Part shown: one piece after another, positions 53,163 to 59,960 of the stretch
Position numbering within the stretch: the first letter of the stretch is position 1
How the letters are laid out: the number at the start of each line of letters is the position of its first letter
DNA from: Owenweeksia sp048267305
GTDB lineage: Bacteria > Bacteroidota > Bacteroidia > Flavobacteriales > Schleiferiaceae
Reading direction: 5' to 3'
Assembly (NCBI GenBank): GCA_048267305.1
Contig: JBLWXT010000010.1
Location: 1-64,000 of the forward strand
Length of the DNA: 64,000 nucleotides
Program-made: the position numbers and the translations under genes
The notes under the pieces: model-generated
The model's input: the letters and a program-made list of their open reading frames with translations, nothing else
Told to the model about the DNA's origin: nothing
Databases searched by the model: none

Positions 53163-55031
53163 ATGAAAGCTGTAATACTTGCTGGCGGCAAAGGCACCCG
53201 ACTTGGCCACCTTACCAAAGACATCCCAAAACCAATGGTACCACTGCTAGGTAAACCACTGGTTGAGTATCAGGTAGAACTACTTGCCCGCTATAATTTT
53301 GAAGAGATTATTTTTGTGGTAAATCATCTTGGGCAGTCCATTGAGGATTATTTTGGAGATGGAAAAAAGTTTGGAATTGCCATTAGCTATTTCCACGAAA
53401 GTGAACCACTGGGCACCGTGGGCGGCATTAAGGAACTGGAAGCTCAACTCACCGAAGACTTTATCGTTCTTTATGGTGATGTAATGATGGAGATGGATCT
53501 CAGTCGTCTTTTAGACTTCCACAAATCCAAAAACAGCCAGTCCACCTTGGTGGTTCATCCCAATGACCACCCCTATGATAGCGACCTTGTGGAGCTTAAC
53601 GATGAACAGCGCGTGGTGAATGTATTGCCAAAGCCCCATGTGGATGGACTGCAATATCACAATATGGTAAATGCCGCTGCCTATGTTTTTACGCCCGACA
53701 TTTTTCCATTGCTGGAAAAGGGAAAAAAAGCAGATTTTGGCAAAGACATTTTTCCTGTGGCTTATAAACAGCTTGAAATGTATGGCTACAATACCCCTGA
53801 GTATTTAAAAGATATGGGAACCCCAGATCGATTGGACCAAGTGGAAAAGGATATTCAATCCGGTAAAGTAGCTCGAAGAAGCCTTGCCCATACACAAAAA
53901 GCCATTTTTCTGGATCGGGATGGCGTACTGAATTACGATACCGATTTGATTCACCGGCCTGAGGATTTTAAACTTTACGATTATACCGCTGATGCGATAA
54001 AAAAAATAAACAAGTCAGAGTTTCTATCAGTAGTTACCACCAATCAAAGTGTGATTGCCAGAAACCTTACCACCATTGATGGTTTGGGCGAAATCCATAA
54101 AAAGATGGAAACGGAACTGGGCAATGCAGGTGCAAAGCTGGATGCTATTTATTACTGTCCACATCACCCCCATGGTGGCTTTCCGGGTGAAAACCCGAAA
54201 TACAAAATGGAATGCGATTGCCGCAAGCCAAAGCCGGGAATGATAAACCAAGCCTCGGCAGCCTTTAACATTGACCCAACCATTAGTTATATGATTGGGG
54301 ACAGCGAGCGCGATATGGGCGCTGGCAAAGCCGCGGGCTGCACTACCATAGGTGTTATGACGGGCCACGGAGTAAAGAAATCTTCAATTTTACCAGATTA
54401 CTTTTTCGCCAACCTGAAGGAGGCCATTGATTTTATTATTGATGAGCCCTTTAAAAAGGAAGCCCAAGCCATTCTTGAAAAAGTAAATGCTTCTACTAAA
54501 AGACCTTTTGTCATCTCTATTGCAGGAAATACACGGAGCGGAAAAACCACTTTTGCCCGATATTTAAAGGATTATTTGCAAAAGCAAAACCTAAAGGTGC
54601 TTAGCATTTCGCTTGACGATTGGATACGCCCGAAAGAACAGCGCCAAGCCAAAGAGGACGTATTTCACAATTTTAATGTTGAGAAATTGGGAGCCGATGT
54701 AACCTCCATCCTAAATGGAAAAAAAGTAAGCCTTACACCCTACACCGCGCATGCGGAAAGGGAAAGCAGCGAAAAGAACTATCACTTGGATAATCAGGAG
54801 GTAGTAATTGTAGAAGGTGTGGTGGCCCTGGCTACCGATAACCTTCGTGGGCTGGCTGACTTAAAGATTTTCAAGAAAATTGATGATGAACTTTTGAAGA
54901 AACGTGTTTACCACTATTACGAGTGGAAGGGCTACAGCGAAACAGAAACCGATAAGATCTGGGCACAGCGTAAACCTAATGAATATGATGTGATTGCCGG
55001 GAATGAGAAGTTTGGGGATATGGTGTTGTAA
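53163..55031 (+). CDS. Trifunctional heptose enzyme: nucleotidyltransferase (HddC-like), HAD phosphatase (GmhB-like) and uridine-kinase-like P-loop kinase
   Basis: A 622-aa fusion of three domains. Residues 1 to about 236 are a sugar-phosphate nucleotidyltransferase (AVILAGGKGTRL, KPMVPLLGKP, VLYGD). Residues about 246-425 are a HAD-IIIA phosphatase of the GmhB type: DRDGVLN nucleophile motif, a zinc-binding CPHH...CDCRKPKPGM group and GDSERDMGAG. Residues about 445-622 form a P-loop kinase with Walker A GNTRSGKTT near 455, LDDWIRP and VVIVEGVVAL, resembling uridine kinase/phosphoribulokinase. With the downstream HddA- and GmhA-like genes the first two domains would complete NDP-D-glycero-D-manno-heptose synthesis. 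The kinase domain has no assigned step. It could be a regulatory or alternative sugar kinase, or a nucleotide supplier. The first two activities are confident, the third is not. Confidence 0.88.
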   Translation: MKAVILAGGKGTRLGHLTKDIPKPMVPLLGKPLVEYQVELLARYNFEEIIFVVNHLGQSIEDYFGDGKKFGIAISYFHESEPLGTVGGIKELEAQLTEDFIVLYGDVMMEMDLSRLLDFHKSKNSQSTLVVHPNDHPYDSDLVELNDEQRVVNVLPKPHVDGLQYHNMVNAAAYVFTPDIFPLLEKGKKADFGKDIFPVAYKQLEMYGYNTPEYLKDMGTPDRLDQVEKDIQSGKVARRSLAHTQKAIFLDRDGVLNYDTDLIHRPEDFKLYDYTADAIKKINKSEFLSVVTTNQSVIARNLTTIDGLGEIHKKMETELGNAGAKLDAIYYCPHHPHGGFPGENPKYKMECDCRKPKPGMINQASAAFNIDPTISYMIGDSERDMGAGKAAGCTTIGVMTGHGVKKSSILPDYFFANLKEAIDFIIDEPFKKEAQAILEKVNASTKRPFVISIAGNTRSGKTTFARYLKDYLQKQNLKVLSISLDDWIRPKEQRQAKEDVFHNFNVEKLGADVTSILNGKKVSLTPYTAHAERESSEKNYHLDNQEVVIVEGVVALATDNLRGLADLKIFKKIDDELLKKRVYHYYEWKGYSETETDKIWAQRKPNEYDVIAGNEKFGDMVL

Positions 55032-55033
55032 CT

Positions 55034-55120
55034 TTTCACGCAAAGACGCAAAGACCTAAAGGCGTAAAATTTTTAAGTTTTACTTTCTTTTCTTGGCACT
55101 CTTTGCGTCTTTGCGTGAAA
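55034..55120. repeat. Perfect 21-bp inverted repeat (intergenic element)
   Basis: A 21-bp arm reading TTTCACGCAAAGACGCAAAG plus A (55034-55054) is repeated exactly inverted at 55100-55120, with a 45-bp centre. A partial third copy (CTTTGCGTGA) lies near 55130. It resembles dispersed GCAAAGAC intergenic repeats in Bacteroidota. The hairpin separates the fusion gene from the heptose kinase gene and could affect the mRNA. Confidence 0.9.
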
Positions 55121-55220
55121 TCAAATCAACTTTGCGTGATACATTTCCCAAAAACCTTACTTTCTTTGCATACCACGGCTCCGGTATAAATACTAATTAC
55201 TCAGCACAAACTACTCCCTC

Positions 55221-56204
55221 ATGATAATCACCAAAACCCCTTTTAGAATAAGCTTTGTAGGCGGAGGCTCCGATTTGGAGGCCTTTTATAGCCAAAGTCC
55301 GGGGGCGGTGCTAAGCACTTCCATCAATCAATATATGTACATCTCTTCACATAAGTTTTTTGAAGAGGATAAAATACGCACCAAATACTCGCAAACGGAA
55401 ACGGTAAACAGTCTCAAGGAATTGAAACACCCGATTTTACGTACCGCTTTAGAGAAATTTGGAATAACCGGAGGAATTGAAATCAGCTCTATTTCTGATA
55501 TTCCCGGTGGCACGGGAATGGGCTCATCCTCTTCTTTTACCGTAGGATTGCTGCACAACCTACACGTTACCAAAAGCAGCTTTGCCAGCAAGGAAATGTT
55601 GGCCAGCGAAGCCTGTGAAATTGAAATTGACATCCTAAAAGAGCCAATTGGCAAGCAGGATCAATATGCCGCTGCCTATGGTGGCCTAAACGTAATTGAG
55701 TTTCATAAAAACGGATTGGTAAGCGTAGACCCACTTTACCTGGCACAGGACACCTACAACGCGCTGCAAGACAATCTTTGCCTGTATTACATCGGCAACC
55801 AGCGTAGTGCCTCCTCCATCCTATCAGAACAAAAAAAGAATACTGCTCAGGCAGATAAATTCACCACCCTGCAAAATATGGTGAAACTGGTTTATGAATT
55901 GCGGGATGTGTTGATGAAAGGAAATCTGGATGAGTTTGGCAAGCTGATGCACGAAAACTGGATGATGAAGCAGCAACTGGCGAGTGGCATCAGTAATCCG
56001 CTAATTAATGAGCTTTATGATGTCGCTTTAAAAAACGGAGCCATCGGTGGCAAACTACTTGGTGCAGGTGGTGGCGGATTTATGTTATTTTACTGCCCTA
56101 AAGAAAAACAGGCAAAGCTTGACGAGGCATTGAAACAAGTGCGCAGGTTTCAATTTAAATTTGAACAGGAAGGCTCCAAATTAATACACTACGGAAATGG
56201 ATAG
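55221..56204 (+). CDS. hddA: GHMP-family heptose kinase (HddA-like)
   Basis: A 327-aa GHMP kinase, predicted to phosphorylate D-glycero-D-manno-heptose 7-phosphate at the anomeric position. The N-terminal ITKTPFRISFVGGGSDLEAFY segment, the phosphate-binding loop GGTGMGSSSSFTVG, the KQDQYAAAYGG segment and the C-terminal GGKLLGAGGGGFMLFY motif are typical. These are also shared with other sugar-1-kinases such as fucokinase; the next gene (gmhA) supports the heptose role. The last 8 bases overlap gmhA (ATGGATAG), so the two are coupled. The gene follows the inverted repeat by about 100 bp. Confidence 0.9.
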   Translation: MIITKTPFRISFVGGGSDLEAFYSQSPGAVLSTSINQYMYISSHKFFEEDKIRTKYSQTETVNSLKELKHPILRTALEKFGITGGIEISSISDIPGGTGMGSSSSFTVGLLHNLHVTKSSFASKEMLASEACEIEIDILKEPIGKQDQYAAAYGGLNVIEFHKNGLVSVDPLYLAQDTYNALQDNLCLYYIGNQRSASSILSEQKKNTAQADKFTTLQNMVKLVYELRDVLMKGNLDEFGKLMHENWMMKQQLASGISNPLINELYDVALKNGAIGGKLLGAGGGGFMLFYCPKEKQAKLDEALKQVRRFQFKFEQEGSKLIHYGNG

Positions 56205-56799
56205 AGCAAAACAATATTTAGAGATGGTAAAGGATACCATCGACAAACTGGATCAATCAGCAATTCGTGCTGCTGCGGATGCCTTTTTAGACACCTACCA
56301 TAAAGGCGGAAACATTTACACCTTCGGGAATGGTGGTAGCGGAGCTTCTGCATCACACGCTGCTGGCGACTTTTTAAAAGGTGCAAGTTATGGTTTAGAT
56401 AAGCGCTTCCGCATGATTTGCCTGAATGACAACCTGCCAAGCATGATGGCCATTGCTAACGACATTGGCTATGAAGACATCTTTATTGAACCTCTCAAAA
56501 ACTTTATTGGCCCAAACGACCTCGTAATTGGCATCAGCGGAAGCGGAAATTCTGAGAACGTGGTACGTGCTATGAATTACGCCAAAGAGCAAGGTGTAAA
56601 AACCCTGGCCATGACTGGCTTTAAAGGCGGTAAAATTGCCGCTATGGCAGATATATCCCTCAATGCCCCCGTTATGGATATGGAGGTTACCGAGGACATC
56701 CATATGATTATGTTCAACATCATTAAAAAAGAAATGATGGCTACCCTATTGGGCGATAACCCCAGTATGGGAAAGGTGTATGATGCCAGGACGCCTTAG
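56197..56799 (+). CDS. gmhA: Sedoheptulose 7-phosphate isomerase
   Basis: A 200-aa SIS-domain enzyme that converts sedoheptulose 7-phosphate to D-glycero-D-manno-heptose 7-phosphate, the first step of heptose nucleotide synthesis. The phosphosugar motifs FGNGGSGASASHAAGDFLKGA and VIGISGSGNSENVV, and the helix VTEDIHMIMFNIIKKEM with the catalytic-side histidine, are visible. Length is normal. It overlaps the HddA-like gene and closes the heptose module. Spacing of 17 bp to the small hypothetical membrane protein that follows suggests that it may be on the same transcript. Confidence 0.93.
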   Translation: MDRAKQYLEMVKDTIDKLDQSAIRAAADAFLDTYHKGGNIYTFGNGGSGASASHAAGDFLKGASYGLDKRFRMICLNDNLPSMMAIANDIGYEDIFIEPLKNFIGPNDLVIGISGSGNSENVVRAMNYAKEQGVKTLAMTGFKGGKIAAMADISLNAPVMDMEVTEDIHMIMFNIIKKEMMATLLGDNPSMGKVYDARTP

Positions 56800-56816
56800 G
56801 TCTTTGCTACAGATTC

Positions 56817-57071
56817 ATGCTTCGATCAAAACTTCTAAACCTTGTTGCCGCTCTAATAACCCTGTTGCTTTTTAGGGAGGTTCTTCGATTCTGGTCCAGC
56901 GATTTTGTAGCATCCATTTTTCCCGGGTGGAACTTCACCGTTTATCCCGAGTTTAAAATACTAAACCTCAGAACAGTGTTGTTTGGGATTGCCACATTGA
57001 TAATGGTGGGAGTTTATAAGTTGACGCGAAGATTGCTTACGGGCGTTTTTGAGAAAAAGAAAACTGAATGA
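56817..57071 (+). CDS. Small hypothetical membrane protein
   Basis: An 84-aa protein with two predicted hydrophobic helices (about residues 5-22 and 50-68) and basic ends (EKKKTE at the C-terminus). No family recognised. It starts 17 bp after gmhA and has no terminator between, so co-transcription with the heptose genes is likely. Nothing connects it to sugar metabolism directly. Confidence 0.55.
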   Translation: MLRSKLLNLVAALITLLLFREVLRFWSSDFVASIFPGWNFTVYPEFKILNLRTVLFGIATLIMVGVYKLTRRLLTGVFEKKKTE

Positions 57072-57234
57072 TCGAAGTGTTTATCAATTCTGACAGCCGT
57101 TATTGGAAGAACCCAAACTCTATTGCTTCGGCAGGTATAATTTAGCACTATAGCTAAACTGAAAATGGATATGAAATCACAGCTCCCTTCAGGATCTTCA
57201 ATTCATATATTTAACGTTGTAGGCAATTAAAATT

Positions 57235-57657
57235 ATGAAAACAGAAAAAGGAAGGATACTTCTATTTTTTACACTTTCGATAAACTCTTTTTCAACTCGT
57301 GCTGACTCGGGTCATGTGATACCACTTGAAGGAGTCATAGGTGGTTTTATCCTTTTCCTAGTTGTTGGATTTCTAATCTCACTAATATTATCATTTATTA
57401 TAAAAAGATTTTTAGAAGAATTAAGAAATGAAAAAAGGAAACACGTTTGGTGGATGGCTACACTGACCCTAGTTATTCCAGCAATTTTTTGGTACCTAGA
57501 AGACGAATTCCACATTTTGTATAAAATCGAAGCGAACTATTCTTTTGAACATCGACAATTGATATGGTGGTTATTAATTATTGGATTAACACTTGCAGGA
57601 TCAGTTTTGGGTTATTATTTAACTCAAAAAAAGAAAGCAAAACTACCTACAACGTAA
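57235..57657 (+). CDS. Hypothetical membrane protein in a cassette-like unit
   Basis: A 140-aa protein of no recognised family. A weak N-terminal hydrophobic segment (possibly a signal sequence, residues about 8-24) is followed by three hydrophobic helices (about 33-56, 73-88, 109-128). The C-terminus is basic. The reading frame is closely bordered by inverted copies of ACGTTGTAGG: one at 57214-57223, just before the start, and one at 57646-57655, running into the stop codon. Compared with neighbours the sequence is AT-rich, which suggests acquisition. Function unknown. Confidence 0.6.
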   Translation: MKTEKGRILLFFTLSINSFSTRADSGHVIPLEGVIGGFILFLVVGFLISLILSFIIKRFLEELRNEKRKHVWWMATLTLVIPAIFWYLEDEFHILYKIEANYSFEHRQLIWWLLIIGLTLAGSVLGYYLTQKKKAKLPTT

Positions 57658-57731
57658 TCTGGACTGCATTAAAACGCACATTAGCCAAACTGTAAGTGGA
57701 TTCCACACTTGCGGATATAAACGAGTTAGCA
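57646..57731. repeat. attC-like site 1 between cassette-like genes
   Basis: The site runs from the inverse core CTACAAC (57647-57653) to the core GTTAGCA (57725-57731), about 85 bp. Between them an inner hairpin AAGTG...CACTT (centred on TGGATTCCA) is present. Outer arms are not complementary here, as expected when the right core belongs to the next cassette. Each cassette's own left and right cores do match: GTTGTAG with CTACAAC, and GTTAGCA with TGCTAAC. Full GTTRRRY consensus is not met, so the label is provisional. Confidence 0.45.
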
Positions 57732-57763
57732 GCAAGTTTAAAACAGAAACGCCAAAAGCAAGA

Positions 57764-58408
57764 ATGGAATATTATAATCTATCAAACTTAACAGGAAAGG
57801 AAACTGGAAGGACATATCCACAGCTTCATTGTGTGACGCAACCGCATGCTCACTCATTATCACATTGGAGGTTTCCAGACTTTAAACCGAAACTTATTTT
57901 TGAATTAGGAAAAACCGCAAAACTTACTGACGTTCTATCAAACTCTGCAACTCCTGGAAATGGTTATTTGATCAATCAAAAGGTCAGAGACATTTTGACA
58001 CAATTTTACTTAATGGAACACAAGTTTTATGATGCAACTATTGTAGTTCTCAAAACAAGAGAAACGCTGAACTATTTCTGGCTACACTTGTGTCACCCTA
58101 GTCTTACGTATCAATTGGACTATGGTAAATCAAAATTCTCTGAAACAAAGTATGCGTTTCGAGAGAATAAAATTGAAATTAATTCATTTGACCATTATAA
58201 AGAACTTAAAGCAAAGGATACTGAAGCAAAATTTGGTGTTGTTCTAGATGAGATTTATGTCACAAAAGAATTTGATAAGAGGTTAGACGTTTTTACGTTT
58301 CTTCCATTTTCAGAACATTTAAATATTTCTTCACGGCTTAAATTGGCGCTAGAGGAAAACGGTGTGACAGGCTTTGAATATGAAGAAGCACCAGAGGTAG
58401 TAATATGA
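57764..58408 (+). CDS. Hypothetical protein, possibly an orphan immunity protein (Imm11/Imm43-like)
   Basis: A 214-aa soluble protein. The central segment YLINQKVRDILTQFYLMEHKFYDATIVVL followed by a YFWLHLCHP strand resembles DUF1629-type immunity proteins of polymorphic toxin systems, which have an insertion-sheet core reading LxxKVxxIL...FYxAxV. The similarity is by eye only. It is bordered by inverted cores GTTAGCA (57725-57731) and TGCTAAC (58418-58424). It lies in an AT-rich segment with no toxin partner in the window. It could protect against toxins of neighbours, or be unrelated. Confidence 0.5.
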   Translation: MEYYNLSNLTGKETGRTYPQLHCVTQPHAHSLSHWRFPDFKPKLIFELGKTAKLTDVLSNSATPGNGYLINQKVRDILTQFYLMEHKFYDATIVVLKTRETLNYFWLHLCHPSLTYQLDYGKSKFSETKYAFRENKIEINSFDHYKELKAKDTEAKFGVVLDEIYVTKEFDKRLDVFTFLPFSEHLNISSRLKLALEENGVTGFEYEEAPEVVI

Positions 58409-58417
58409 AAGACCACT

Positions 58418-58548
58418 TGCTAACAGCGGGTTTACGCAATGGGGGGGGTGCCTTGTATAATTGAAGTTTTTAGGTTTATTTTCACTTGTGGTTGCTGACA
58501 GTTTAACGTTCCAAAACCGCCACTGCGTAAACCCGTAAACCGTTATGA
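58418..58548. repeat. attC-like site 2: long imperfect hairpin
   Basis: About 130 bp from the inverse core TGCTAAC (58418-58424) to the core GTTATGA (58542-58548). The outer stem GGGTTTACGCAATGG (58428-58442) pairs with CCACTGCGTAAACCC (58520-58534) in 14 of 15 positions, with TAAC and GTTA set at either end. A G-run (58441-58448) lies in the inner part. The layout is that of a large integron attC site or a similar recombination hairpin. The next start codon (58545) lies inside the right core. Confidence 0.5.
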
Positions 58549-58838
58549 AAAAATCAATCCCTGCCAAAGAACTCCTATCCAAACGTTTTGGAGAAGAAGG
58601 ATCTGAGAGCCGTACCAAATTCAAGGAAACAGCATTTGCCTATTACTTTGGCGAAATACTAAGAAACAGGAGAAAGGAACTCCACATGAGTCAGGAGGAA
58701 TTAGCCAAACTTGTAGGTAAGAAAAGGCCCTATATCTCACGGGTGGAGAATGGTGAGGACATTCAACTTTCCAATTTTGCTCAAATAGCCAGTGCTTTGA
58801 ATCTGTCAATCGAAATTTCTTCAGAACCCGTCCATTAA
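58545..58838 (+). CDS. XRE-family helix-turn-helix protein, HigA-like lone antitoxin
   Basis: A 97-aa DNA-binding protein. A typical HTH_3 domain lies at about residues 38-92 (LRNRRKELHMSQEELAKLVGKKRPYISRVENG, then FAQIASALNLSIEI). An N-terminal extension of about 35 residues fits HigA-type antitoxins. A HigB/RelE toxin gene would be expected upstream, but the cassette-like hairpin lies there instead, with the ATG inside its right core. It may be an orphan regulator, an anti-toxin left behind, or a cassette in its own right. Confidence 0.8.
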   Translation: MKKSIPAKELLSKRFGEEGSESRTKFKETAFAYYFGEILRNRRKELHMSQEELAKLVGKKRPYISRVENGEDIQLSNFAQIASALNLSIEISSEPVH

Positions 58839-58877
58839 GCCTTTTCAAAGTTGGAACTTAGGAAAAGTTAAACAAAA

Positions 58878-58907
58878 AAAAGCCAGAACCTCTCAGCTCT
58901 GGCTTTT
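58878..58907 (-). terminator. Bidirectional terminator
   Basis: AAAAGCCAGA/TCTGGCTTTT (58878-58887 with 58898-58907), a perfect 10-bp stem with a 10-nt loop. A-run on the left and T-run on the right allow termination in both directions: the rightward HTH gene and the leftward T9SS gene. Confidence 0.85.
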
Positions 58908-58937
58908 CATTCTATAGTAGTTTATGAATTGCTTTCG

Positions 58938-59879
58938 CTATTCCTTGATAAACTTGCGGGTGCCTATCACTTCATTATTGGCTTTTACTTCAATAATGTA
59001 AATGCCACGCTTTAGTTTGTTTACATCCATCTTTAAGCCGGTTACATCGTTTCCTGCAGCTAAGCTTTCCCAGTTTGCTATTACTGGTTTCCCGGTAATA
59101 TCCATCACTCTAATTTTAATAGTTGATGGCTGATCCATATCCAATTCTAAAACCAAAAAGTCTTTGGTTGGATTTGGGTAGATGTTAAACGTAGTAGTTG
59201 GCAATTCCGGAATATCAAAAGTTTGATTTACCGTAAAGGCCGCTGACTTGGTATACATAATACCGGCATCAGTATAAATATTGGCATCATACGCTCCATC
59301 TGGGGTATTAGCCGGCACGGTTACATCTGCCGTAAAAGTGGTAGGGTTTACAACCGTAATATTATTAATGTCTGCCAATAAGCTTGTGCCATTATTCAAC
59401 CACACTTTTTCAATAACCTGCGCCTGTGTTTTAAAGCTTCCACCAGGAACTGTTATAGTTACCTTGGTAACCTGGCCTGGCTTGCTGCCGTTGGGAGATA
59501 CCGTAATATTACTATTAGTACCCTGTACTACGGTAAAGGCGTTGGTTTGTGAGGTGATGGTGCCTGCAGTTACAAACATATCATACAGGCCAAGTGGTGC
59601 ATTACCGGGTACATGTAAATTGGCAACAATGGTAAAGGGATCTATCACTGAAATATTGGTAAATGCCGTTTGAGACCCCTGCCCTAACACATAGGAGCCC
59701 TGCCGTAAAAAAATGTTGGTATTACTTCCCTGAGCGGTGAAGCTTGTACTTTGGCCGGAGATAACCACTGGCAACGATTGCCCGCGATTAGCTGTATTTG
59801 GCGAAATGCTTACAGACTGACTAAATCCCACTTGAGCAGTAGCCAGCATGGCAATGGATAGAAGTATTTTTTTAATCAT
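58938..59879 (-). CDS. Secreted IPT/TIG-like repeat protein with T9SS type A sorting domain
   Basis: A 313-aa protein. A signal peptide (cleavage near GFS-QS) precedes two similar Ig-like (IPT/TIG-type) domains, each about 95 residues, opening SVSISPNTANRGQSLPVVISG and ITVSPNGSKPGQVTKVTITV; both end in AFTV. A type A sorting domain follows (FNIYPNPTKDF, YIIEVKANNEV, ending KFIKE). It is probably exposed on the surface or released. The domains bind sugars or proteins in other families; no ligand is given here. Terminator shared with the HTH gene. Confidence 0.88.
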   Translation of the reverse strand: MIKKILLSIAMLATAQVGFSQSVSISPNTANRGQSLPVVISGQSTSFTAQGSNTNIFLRQGSYVLGQGSQTAFTNISVIDPFTIVANLHVPGNAPLGLYDMFVTAGTITSQTNAFTVVQGTNSNITVSPNGSKPGQVTKVTITVPGGSFKTQAQVIEKVWLNNGTSLLADINNITVVNPTTFTADVTVPANTPDGAYDANIYTDAGIMYTKSAAFTVNQTFDIPELPTTTFNIYPNPTKDFLVLELDMDQPSTIKIRVMDITGKPVIANWESLAAGNDVTGLKMDVNKLKRGIYIIEVKANNEVIGTRKFIKE

Positions 59880-59960
59880 AGTTTTATAGGATTAGTATTA
59901 GAAGTATTAATCGGTAGATGTCAAAAGTCTGTAATTGGTTGCGTTAAACCTAACTCCTAT

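Noticed and set aside
57141..57158. Palindrome TTTAGC-ACTATA-GCTAAA as a recombination or regulator site upstream of the first cassette-like gene.
   Set aside because: Six-base arms in AT-rich DNA are expected by chance, and it does not match the GTT/AAC cores.
56817..57234. An additional cassette formed by the small membrane protein at 56817.
   Set aside because: No GTT/AAC core pair or complementary hairpin borders it; the left edge of the island therefore seems to be near 57214.
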